From: Auricularia sp. M13
Lineage: Eukaryota; Basidiomycota; Agaricomycetes; Auriculariales; Auriculariaceae
Assembly: GCA_037042915.1 (NCBI GenBank)
Contig: CM073198.1
Coordinates: forward strand, 3,100,001-3,164,000
Direction: 5' to 3'
Length of the DNA: 64,000 nucleotides
Position numbers and translations under genes: made by a program. Positions 55,883-64,000 of this stretch are shown here, in pieces. The notes beneath the pieces are model-generated. The model worked only from the letters and a program-made list of their open reading frames with translations, was not told where the DNA came from and ran no database searches. Each line of letters begins with the position of its first letter. Position 1 is the first letter of the stretch.

Positions 55883-57697
55883 ATGGCCTACACAGCCTAC
55901 CACCAATTCATGCCGCCACCAGCAGCCGTCCCCTACGACCCGCGCGTCCGCACCTGGCAGGACTGGTCCTACGAGGACACCCGCAGCGCCCCAGAGCTCG
56001 CTCAGGAGGACTCCGAGGCCGACCTGCTCGCTCGCCCCGTCGCCGACCTCTTCCCCGACCCCGACGGCGGCCCCCCCTCGTTTCTGCCGCCGCCCAAGGC
56101 CATCACAGCAGCAGCAGCAGCCGACGACGACGCCCACAGGACTCCAGCCAAGGCCCAGTTCAAGGTCGGCCACGACTACCTGCACTGGGACAACCCCAAG
56201 GCCGCCGCCAAGCAGCCCGACGCGCCAGACCCCGTGCTCTACAATTTCGCCGTCGACTGGCCCGGCGACATCCAGGACCAGTGGTCCGAAATCGCCCTCA
56301 ACCCAACCACCCACACTCTGGTCCCGCATCAGCCCCCGCTCGCCTACACGCCCGCACACAAAATGCCCATGGCGCCCTCCGTCGCCTACGCCAGCAGCAA
56401 CCCCGTCTACGACGCCCCGCCCGCCCTCCTGCCCTCTGCCCAGCAGTATGCAGGCGCTCTGCCTCCGCTCGAAGCAAACTTTGCGCCCGAGATGGCGCTG
56501 GCGCTCGTGCCTGCTGCACCAGAGCCCAAGCCGTACGTGTATGTCAACAACATCAACAAGCCGTCCATCCCGCGCCCGCCCTCGGCCCCGCCGGCCTTGT
56601 CGCCCGCCCTCGGACCCGCGCCCCAGGGCGCAGCGACGACGACCGCGGCAATCGCTGCCGCTTCCGGACGGGGCATGCCCACTCCGCTCCCGCCGTCCAA
56701 GTCGCCCTTTCCGGTGACGACGGCGCCGCTGTACCAGCACGCGACGCCCATGCCCGCCCACGCCCCTCAACCCACGCCCGGAAAGGAGAACAGCAAGCCC
56801 AAGCAGCAGCAGCAGCAGCATCAGCAGAAGCCGCTTAAGAGTGCCCTCGCTCGCACGCCCTTCCTGGACCCTGCCGACCAGCTCGCGTGGTCCGCGGCGG
56901 GCCCCTATCCTGCTCAGATCACCCCCGGCGGCCGCAGAAGGGGCGCGTCCTTTTCGTCCTACCCGACGCCGGCCTCCCAGCAGATGCCCGCGTATGCAGC
57001 CCAGACCGGCAACCTGCCCATGCAGACGCCCTACATCTCTCCCGTATGTCCGTCTTCGCGCATCCGCCAATGGAGAGCTGACGTAGTCTTGTCACAGTCG
57101 AGCGGACGGGCCCATATGGCCCCGACCGCCCAGCTGGAACACATGGCCACGCAGGTTGCTGAGCAGCGCGGTCCGGGTACTATCAACTTCGCACAAGCGG
57201 CCCCATTGGGCATGCACGGCTTCGGCCAGTACTACCCTTCGCCGACGACGCCGCAAGCACCGCACCCCGAGCCGCCGAGCGCGACTAGCAAGGTGAAGAG
57301 CTTGTTTGGCCTGGGCTCAGGTGGGGGAGGAAACAAGGACAAGCGCAAGTCCGCCCCTGCGCCGCCGCTGGAGGCCGACCCGCTCTTCGGCGGCGTGCCC
57401 GTGGGCAAGGATTCCTGGTACCAGCACTCCACCGCGTCGCAGCGGACGCCGAGCCTCGCGGAGCAGAAGCGCATGCTCGACAGTATGGCCGCGCAGGAGG
57501 CCGCGCACCAGAAGGCGCTCGCGCAGGCAGCCAAGGTGCACGGCGGCGGGAAGAAGACCAGCAAGATGGGCACGACGCCCCTCCCCCCTGCGCCCATGCA
57601 CTTCGGCTACGACATGTCCATGCCAGACCTCACCGATGCGTACAGCCAGGGCATGGGCCTCTCGACCCACAAGAGCGCCACCAGAAGGAAGCGGTGA
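55883..57697 (+). CDS. Pro/Ala-rich hypothetical protein
   Basis: About 590-605 residues from two exons, or one if the 54-base intron 57044-57097 is retained (it has GT-AG ends, a length divisible by three and no stop). Conserved-looking parts are the N-terminus (AYTAYHQFMPPPAAVPYDPR, VRTWQDWSYEDTRSAPEL), a segment LHWDNPKAAAKQPDAPDPVL with YNFAVDWPGDIQDQWSEI, and the C-terminus (KVKSLFGLGSGGGG; PLFGGVPVGKDSWYQHST; SLAEQKRMLDSMAAQEAAHQ). Between these it is low complexity with a poly-Gln tract (codons near 56805-56825). No family is recognised. A bidirectional promoter with SLD2 is likely. Confidence 0.82.
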   Translation: MAYTAYHQFMPPPAAVPYDPRVRTWQDWSYEDTRSAPELAQEDSEADLLARPVADLFPDPDGGPPSFLPPPKAITAAAAADDDAHRTPAKAQFKVGHDYLHWDNPKAAAKQPDAPDPVLYNFAVDWPGDIQDQWSEIALNPTTHTLVPHQPPLAYTPAHKMPMAPSVAYASSNPVYDAPPALLPSAQQYAGALPPLEANFAPEMALALVPAAPEPKPYVYVNNINKPSIPRPPSAPPALSPALGPAPQGAATTTAAIAAASGRGMPTPLPPSKSPFPVTTAPLYQHATPMPAHAPQPTPGKENSKPKQQQQQHQQKPLKSALARTPFLDPADQLAWSAAGPYPAQITPGGRRRGASFSSYPTPASQQMPAYAAQTGNLPMQTPYISPVCPSSRIRQWRADVVLSQSSGRAHMAPTAQLEHMATQVAEQRGPGTINFAQAAPLGMHGFGQYYPSPTTPQAPHPEPPSATSKVKSLFGLGSGGGGNKDKRKSAPAPPLEADPLFGGVPVGKDSWYQHSTASQRTPSLAEQKRMLDSMAAQEAAHQKALAQAAKVHGGGKKTSKMGTTPLPPAPMHFGYDMSMPDLTDAYSQGMGLSTHKSATRRKR

Positions 57698-58383
57698 ACG
57701 CCCTCCCTCCTGGGTTTTCTATCTTATTTTCGCCGGCATTCCTATGGGGCTCACACTCGCACTCGCACACACTCTAACTCGCTTGCTCGCCTCATCGCAG
57801 TGTACAACACCGTTATACCTCGCGCCTCGCCTCATACCTCCTTCCATTCCTCCTCCTCCTCTCTTCCTTTCTGATCTCAGGTTTGTGTGTATCATGACTC
57901 TTCACGCTCGTCACGACGTATGCAATTCTTCCTCGGGTTCCGTCCGCTGTTTCTTGTACCGCTGTCTGCTAGCACACCACTCCCCGTCCACACCCTACCG
58001 TCTGGTATCATCCTTCAGCGCCCATCGTACATCTCTCTACGCCTCTCCGCTCTTGGTCCCCATCGCGCGCACGCCATCTGCAATAATCCGCTGCCCGATG
58101 GCGTCTTCATTATGGTTGTAACGGTATCCTCACTCGACATCCCTTGCCCCTTTACTATTTCTACTGTGCATCGCTTTCGTGCTCTGCTTTGCCCTTCCTT
58201 ACCAATGCTTGTTTTAGCCTCCCATAGACGCGCCCACTCGCAGTTCACAGTTCAGTGTTGTGTTGTGTTGGTGAAGTAGCAAGCGGTCAGCGCTGCATTA
58301 GATAGTAATACATCTGGTTTCTTTATTGAATTTGCAGAGTACACGCGGACATTGGCTGTTGTTTACAGGCATTCGGAACAGGT
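57698..58383. other. Intergenic between convergent genes
   Basis: Pyrimidine-rich, presumably 3' untranslated sequence of the Pro/Ala-rich gene and of the Rieske-AIF gene. No supported gene. Confidence 0.4.
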
Positions 58384-60382
58384 TCAAATGGGAAGTGCAA
58401 GCAGGTCAACGCCCTGCTGGACCTGGGCCTTGGTCGGGAACTTGTACGCGCGCAGAAGCTCGGCGGCCTTGACCATGACAGCTGTGAAATGCGTAGCGCG
58501 TCAGTGCCTTCTCATGCGGGAGTAGAGAGAGCGTCTGAGAGGGAAAGAAAATGCTCACGGTCGCTGCCCACGGTGGCCACGGCGACGATCTTGTCTCCCT
58601 TCGCGTAGTACGCGACGAACTTGTCGTCGGGCGCGCCGTCCGGCTTGACGATGACCTCGTCGAAGCCCTCGGCCGGGTGGCCGCAGTAGCGCACCTGCTG
58701 CCCGAGCGCGCTCCAGAAGACGGGGATGAACTCCACAGGTGTGTTGCCGGCGTTCGCGCCCGCGAGCAGGCGGCCGACGGCGCGGCCCGCGTTGAGCGCG
58801 ACGTTCCAGTGCTCGATGCGCACGGGCGCGTCGCCGAGGAAGACATAGGGGTACTTGGCGATGTCGCCTGTTGGACGTCGAGGTGTCAGTACGGCAAATG
58901 CGGCGAGAAATGGCGATGAGGACGGACCGACTGCGTAGACGTCCTGCTGGCCCTTGACGGCAAAGGTCTTGTCCACGGCTAGCGAGCCGTCCTTCTCGAG
59001 CGTCCAGCCGCTCTCCTTCAGGTAGGTCGTCTCGGGGTAGACGCCGACTCCGAGGATGACGACTTCGGCAGGGACGACCTCCCCCGACTTGAGCTTGATA
59101 CCGCCAACCTTGCCTTGGTCGATCACTGTGGGCTGTCATCAATGCTAAAGCTTGTGAAGAGGTGTGAAGACGGACCGCTTGAGACTGCACCCTCGACATT
59201 AGCAGACAGCTTGAACGTGATCCCGTTCTTCTCGAGAATCCTCCGCATCTTGTTGCCAACCTCAACGCCCAAAACACGTTCCCTGCGTCACACGTCAGTT
59301 TATGGTCACAGACAGCCTCGAGACGTACAAGGGAGCGGCCTCCATGCCGATGACCGTCACATCGTGGTTTTTCGCAAGCGCGTTGGCGACCTCTAGACCA
59401 ATGAACGAGCTTCCGACGACGACGATCTTCTTCTTTCCGCCAGACGTGGCGTCGACAATGTTCTTTGCGGACGTCACGCCGCGAAGCGTGAAGACATTGC
59501 CAAGGTCCTTGAACCCAGGCAGCGGAAGCTCGCGCGGCGTCCCGCCTGTGGCAAGCACAAGTTTGGTGTAGTTCCACGACTTCCCATCCGAGGTGGTGAC
59601 GGTGCGCTTAGATGTGTCAACGCTGGAGACGACTGTGCCAGGGAAGAAGTCGATGTGGAGCTCGTTCTTCAGGAACTCTTCTGTGCGCCATGCGAGTTTT
59701 GAGATATCCGTCAAAAGGGCCTTGCTCAGCTTCGGACTGTAGACAGGGAGAAATAGCATTCGTTAAGGCGCAACTGAATCAATTAAGATAAGATTCGACT
59801 GGTACGTACCGATCAATCGGAGGGTATGCCTCTTTGCTTAAAACAGTGATCTTGCCCTTGAAGCCTCCCTCGCGCAGGCCCTCCATCGCGCCTAGTCCGC
59901 CAGCGCCACCTCCGACAATGAGGACGTGTTCCTGGGATTCCTGTGCACCAGCAACCGCTGCGGATTTAGGCTTGCGGTGACCGGCCTTGAGGGCGCTTTC
60001 CTCCGCCTCGATATACACGCCGCCGTCGCGATGAGAACACTTGAATGGGACCAGCGGGTCCAGCGCCGGTGCGTCCTCGATGTCGCCAGTGGCCGTGTTG
60101 AAACACGCGCCGTGCCAGGGACATGTTATGCGCCCGTCACTTGTCAGGACGCCCTTGACGAGCGGTGCGCCGTAGTCTGCGTTACAGTCAGCAGGCAACC
60201 CGACCGCGAGTCTGAACCAGCTACGCACGCGTGCACCGAGGGGAGATGGCCTTCAGATCGCCGCCAATGTTCATCAGGAGGACCTTGCAATCCTTGACGC
60301 CCTCGACCTCGGCTTCGACCTTGGAGCCCGGTTTCTCGACCGCGGCTGCTTCGTACTTGAGCTTGTACTGCTGTGGCGACAT
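58384..60382 (-). CDS. Rieske-domain AIF-like FAD/NAD oxidoreductase (AIFM3 type)
   Basis: About 555 residues in at least seven exons. The N-terminal Rieske [2Fe-2S] domain has both ligand pairs: CTH (the Cys-x-His is split by an intron, 60184-60228 region, completing His) followed by YGAPLVKGV, and RITCPWHGACFNTATGD. A linker leads to the FAD-binding Rossmann motif HVLIVGGGAGGLGAMEGL, then TVLSKEAYPPIDRPKLSK, LVLATGGTPRELPLPG, the NAD-binding motif KIVVVGSSFIGLEVANALAK, and the second FAD motif QDVYAVGDIAKYPY. The C-terminal reductase domain ends VDLLALPI at 58384. The layout equals human AIFM3 (AIF-like) and plant/fungal monodehydroascorbate-reductase-like proteins. No mitochondrial presequence is evident (start MSPQQYKLKYEAA). 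The electron acceptor is unknown. Confidence 0.92.
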
Positions 60383-60631
60383 TCTGAACGCGCTGGTATG
60401 CAAAAGCGATGGTCTGAGACTAAAGACTGCTCGCAAATGGCGTCTTGAGGAGATGGTGGTAGACCAACCAATCATGTGCGTCACAATTCGGTCATGCCAG
60501 TCCCGACCCCGGACCCTCGCGGCATCAGTCAAAAGAAGGCGGCTGCCCCCGAAAGAACAAAATCTGGGCAGTCACATACATATTGTTGAATTGGGGGGTC
60601 GTAACACTTGACAATCGTCACATTCGTTGAC

Positions 60632-62114
60632 CTACACAACTTCAGATTTCTCGACGGAATTGTGGGACTTGGGCTTGTGGAGGCTGGCAAGCGCGATGCT
60701 ACGCGGCTGGCGTCGACGGGTAACGCGCAACCCGAGGAATCCAGCGATCAGGGCCAGGATAACGAACGCGCCGAGCGTAGTCATTGCTCCCACCACGCCT
60801 GCCTGCGCCACAGACAGGTCATCCGACTTGGGTGCGAGCGCCGGCTCCGCTGCGTCCGTCGCGGGGCAGAACGGTTGGTTGCCCTGCGTGGCCTCGCATT
60901 GAGCACACCAGCGGTTGGCGGTCGCAATCTGCAAGGCTCCAATTCTCTCTTGGAACTCGTTCCACGACATGAGGTCGGTCGTCTGGTCGAACAGCGGGAA
61001 CGAACGCAGTGGCGTCCCGGGCGCCGAGCCGTTCCTGAACAGGAAACGGACGGAGACATCGTCCAAAGACGGCATCGTATCGGCGGGAACGGTGGCATTC
61101 GTGACAGCCTCGAAGACCAGCGAAGACGCGTAGTCGGGCAATCCATAGAACTCGTCGGTCTGGTTTTGGAGGGAGGCCAGGCCGAAGAACGACTGGAAGG
61201 TGATGTAGCTCCCAACGAGGACGGACAGCTTCGGGCCAGTCTTGCTCGACACTGTCTGGTTCAGCTGACTGAGAACCTTGCCGACGAAGGTCTTTGCAGG
61301 GATCGAGCGCTCCGGTTGACTAGCATTGAACGCCAACGCCCATTCGTGGGCGTCTGCCAAGGTACGTAGCTGGAATAGATCATCGTCGCTGACGGCTTGC
61401 CGGATGGTCTCGTTATGGACGACGCCGACGTTCAGATAATCGAAGATTTCGTATGCTTTCCCGTAGCCGATGTCGTCCCGGCTGAACAGGCCGGTGAGAA
61501 GGGGCGTGAAGGAACGGTAAAACGTCTCCTTGTTCTTGGCGAGCGACTTGAACTCGCTGCTCTGCGCGTAACTCTTCGCTGCCGAGATATATGCTGGACA
61601 CGCAACGTCTCCCTTGAGCCAGATGCTTTCCGGTGCGTCCGCATTCTCGCTATGCAATTGGAGATAGTTGATGCCCAGCGGTGGCTCGACGCTGTCGCCA
61701 TTCGCCAGTAGCTCTGCGGCAGCATCATCGCCCGTGGCAAGCGGCGGGTACAGGCCTTGGAGGAAGGCGTAGCCCGTCGAGAAGAGAGTGGCCTCGTCCG
61801 GAGTTGCAGCGAAGATCTGACTTGGCGCCGCGGCGGAAGGTGCAATATCGTGAATCTGCTTGCTAGCACCCTCTGCGATATACGTCGACCTGTAGAAAGA
61901 ACCAGACTGGTACACCTGGTTCAGGCCGAGCGTAGTCAAATGGGTCGGCGAGAAGCGTTTGCTGGTACCTGTCCCGTAGTTAGAGAGATGAATCTCGATT
62001 TTTAAACCTCGGCTCACGATCGCCATGGCGTTGAAAGATCACGGCACCGAGAACGGTCTCAGCGGCACCTACACTGACCAGTGAGGCAAGAGCGAAGAGC
62101 GGGGCAAGCATCAT
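60632..62114 (-). CDS. Membrane-anchored histidine-acid-phosphatase-like protein
   Basis: Two coding exons, about 470 residues. Exon 1 from ATG 62114 gives the signal peptide (MLAPLFALASLVSVGAAE, after a second Met) and VLGAVIFQRHGD. The intron (GTGAGC...GGGACAG, about 61968-62023) then completes the catalytic motif RHGDRTSK. The lumenal domain has several N-glycosylation sites. A C-terminal membrane segment (AGVVGAMTTLGAFVILALIA) is followed by a basic cytosolic tail. The branch-2 histidine phosphatase fold is clear, but the usual second motif (His-Asp/His-Ala-Glu) aligns here with VGSYITFQSFFGL, which has neither residue, so catalysis may be altered or lost. A TATA box is 38-43 bases upstream and GATA sites lie beyond it. 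Confidence 0.85.
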
Positions 62115-62151
62115 GACCGCACGCGTGGAAGCGGCACTTGCTTCCTGACCA

Positions 62152-62157
62152 TTTATA
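62152..62157 (-). promoter_or_regulatory. TATA box of the acid-phosphatase-like gene
   Basis: TATAAA on the minus strand, about 38-43 bases upstream of ATG 62114. Confidence 0.6.
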
Positions 62158-62208
62158 CTGGGGGCCGGCGAGTCAGGCCGAATGTTTGATGCACAGGGCA
62201 ATCGTGAT

Positions 62209-62261
62209 CTTATCTATCTTATCATCGGCCGAATCAGATCTTATCGGTCGATCTGATAAGA
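62209..62261. promoter_or_regulatory. Cluster of four GATA-factor motifs with an 8-base palindromic arm pair
   Basis: Three minus-strand GATAA motifs (TTATC at 62211-62215, 62220-62224, 62242-62246) and one plus-strand GATAA (62256-62260) fall within 50 bases. They lie about 100-150 bases upstream of the acid-phosphatase-like start. The words ATCAGATC (62234-62241) and GATCTGAT (62251-62258) are exact inverted copies. GATA factors in fungi mediate nitrogen, iron and light responses; which one would act here is unknown. Confidence 0.5.
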
Positions 62262-63280
62262 GACGACAGCGTACTTTGCCAAGGAACTCGTGCAATTAGT
62301 GCAAGAACGTCTCTCTCAGGTGTATACATACCATCCATGAACGCAGTGGCGGCGTCAGATGGTATCCACGAGCTCGCGAGTCGGGATTTGCTCACTAGTA
62401 CTGATGCAGCAGATGCCGCGCACGTTATGTTAACGCATTAATGATCATCGGCACTGGCCAGCCCCAGGCTAACCCTTCACATGAACCTACATACCATGGT
62501 TGTACATGTCATGTCGGCGCTGCGGAATATTCTTCTCCAGAGGACAAATCTGAGATCCAACTCTGGAGTCTCCTCCCCATTCGTACGGTAGGAACTTTAT
62601 CTTTGAGAACACTCGTCTCCAGACTTGTCCCCAAGGTCTCTATCACTCAACCATGTTGGTTTCTGACCGGCTTTAGACCCTCGAGAGGCTGATCGAGGAT
62701 CATGGAACGGCTGGTGAGATAATGAGCGCGTGCTGGGCCACTCGAGCTGCAGCGCAGGAGCTCACCCCCAATCGCTACCCAATGAGACCAATCGCAAGTC
62801 ATCCCACTCAAAACGGATAGAGAGATGGCCAGTTTGTTGGTATACAACCTTCGTCTGTGTGGTGATAGACTACAGGAGTCCATTACAAGTACAGGGCAAC
62901 AGAGCAAGAGAGCAGGCATGCACAATAATAGAAGAAAAGGAAATAATACACGGAGCACAGTGTTCTGGCACGCACAAGCACCACATGGATTAGCAACTAC
63001 AAAATAGAGTAAGCAAGAGCAAAGTGGAGGTTGTAGCGGTGTTGAGAAATGGGGGATGTGTCCTTTACCAGCGGGCTGGCCATATCACTCGGCGGTTACG
63101 TTGGCCTCATCCCACGGCGCCGGCTGACGCCACGCCTCGTCAAGGTTGGTGTCAGCACGCGCATCGTTAAGTCGCGCGTTCTGATCCATGCCCTTCCGTG
63201 CCCTGCAGCGCACAAGCCGCAACTTAGTACGCGTGATCCCTGATCAAGAAATCAGCGGATGGTCCTAAGCCTGTCAATCA
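62262..63280. other. Intergenic
   Basis: No supported gene between the acid-phosphatase promoter and the 3' end of the ATG1-like gene. Only short frames without motifs. Confidence 0.35.
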
Positions 63281-64000
63281 TCACGACGCACAGTCACTGA
63301 TAGTCTTCCGATCCTGCTCCATGAAGGGTTTGCCTTCTTCCAGCATGTCGTCGCGCAGAGCATATAGGCACCACAGCGAATCCTCGTACAAGTTCTCGCA
63401 TTCATCGGGGGTCTTCGCTTGATCGAGGAGTTCCTTCCGAGCGGCCTCGCGCGACTTTGCAGTGGTCAGACGAAGTACAGCACCAGAGATAGCGCCAGTA
63501 CTGACCAGCTCAAGAGCATGCGTGTATGTCAGTTGTTCTATCCATTGCGAGGGCATAGATTGTTCATGTGGTAGCCATGTTTGAATCAGAGCCGCACGCT
63601 CATGACTCTTCATGAAACCGTTCTTGAACCATTTGAGCGCTGAAATTCAATTGTCAGCCCGACATGCGACGAGAGGGGCATCGATTGTCCGCACCTGCAT
63701 CGAATCCAGAGCCCAACAACTGTCCCGGCGGAATTCGCTCGTGGTACTCCCTGAGCTGATCCAGCGCCTTCTGCGAGAACTGCATAATCAAGATATACAC
63801 TGCAATCGCGGTTGCAGCTTTGTCGTCGCTGTCGCTCGCCCGCCGTTTCAAGGCAGCCATTCTCACTGGATCGGTAGTTGGATCTGACCGTCTTGTGAGC
63901 AACACTGAAGAAGCAGCCGACTATACGCACCTCGTGATGCCCGCAGACCCTCGAACAAGCCGTCCGCCCATTTGCCGAAGACATGGGTCTTCTGCGCGAT
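63281..64000 (-). CDS. C-terminal end of a probable Atg1/ULK-type autophagy kinase, 5' partial
   Basis: The minus-strand gene enters from the right edge; only the last three or so exons are inside. Visible segments: KTHVFGKWADGLFEGLRASR, then DDKAATAIAVYILIMQFSQKALDQLREY, then (after an intron near 63636-63692) ALKWFKNGFMKSHERAALIQ with TWLPHEQSMPSQWIEQLTYT. The last part is helical (AKSREAARKELLDQ) and ends TISDCAS. The tandem-helix layout with 'A..WF...F......A' resembles the C-terminal MIT-repeat domain of fungal Atg1, which binds Atg13. No kinase motif is in view, so the name rests on this C-terminal resemblance only. Another MIT-type protein is possible. Confidence 0.55.

Overview
The window is nuclear DNA of a filamentous basidiomycete, most likely an Agaricomycete. 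The evidence is GC-rich coding sequence, very dense short introns (about 45-65 bases), micro-exons, a KDZ-type DNA transposon, and families typical of this group: a CAP59-type mannosyltransferase, a polyporopepsin-like aspartic protease and a CFEM protein. No bacterial-type operons, rRNA or tRNA genes were seen. I reconstruct 30 protein-coding genes, two of them cut by the window edges. Exon structures were read by eye from splice signals, reading phase and family similarity. No alignment or database search was run, so every family assignment is recognition from memory.

Layout. 1-7 kb is a lineage-specific, transposon-rich corner: an orphan gene cut by the left edge, then an apparently intact KDZ transposase. 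7-30 kb is a compact housekeeping block: a TBC-domain Rab-GAP, a secreted alginate-lyase-family protein, a small mitochondrial protein, a ZZZ3-like Myb protein, a PBDC1 homologue, an aspartic protease, a TMEM14 protein, a coiled-coil scaffold, an HsbA-like secreted protein, the SPOUT methyltransferase SFM1, serine palmitoyltransferase LCB1, the PAP phosphatase MET22, a beta-carbonic anhydrase and a SURF6/Rrp14 nucleolar protein. 30-40.6 kb is sparser: an F-box protein, a CDF zinc transporter, a small orphan protein, and long stretches without recognisable genes that include the first copy of a 320-base dispersed repeat.

40.6-50 kb holds an F-box/WD40 protein, a head-to-head pair of secretory-pathway polysaccharide genes (CAP59-type mannosyltransferase and SGNH-fold protein, 75 bases between start codons), a CFEM protein and ribosomal protein eL31. 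50-53.9 kb has a tiny Zn2Cys6 gene and the second repeat copy. 54-64 kb has the replication initiator SLD2, a Pro/Ala-rich orphan, a Rieske-AIF oxidoreductase, a membrane-anchored histidine-acid-phosphatase-like protein and the C-terminal end of a probable ATG1 kinase.

Neighbours are mostly functionally unrelated, as expected for a fungal chromosome. The main exception is the divergent CAP59/SGNH pair. The observations most worth following are that pair (including an apparent loss of the SGNH catalytic His), the intact KDZ element, the dispersed repeat, the micro-exon-rich genes, two probable GC-AG introns in adjacent genes, a minimal Zn2Cys6 protein and a GATA-site cluster upstream of the acid phosphatase.
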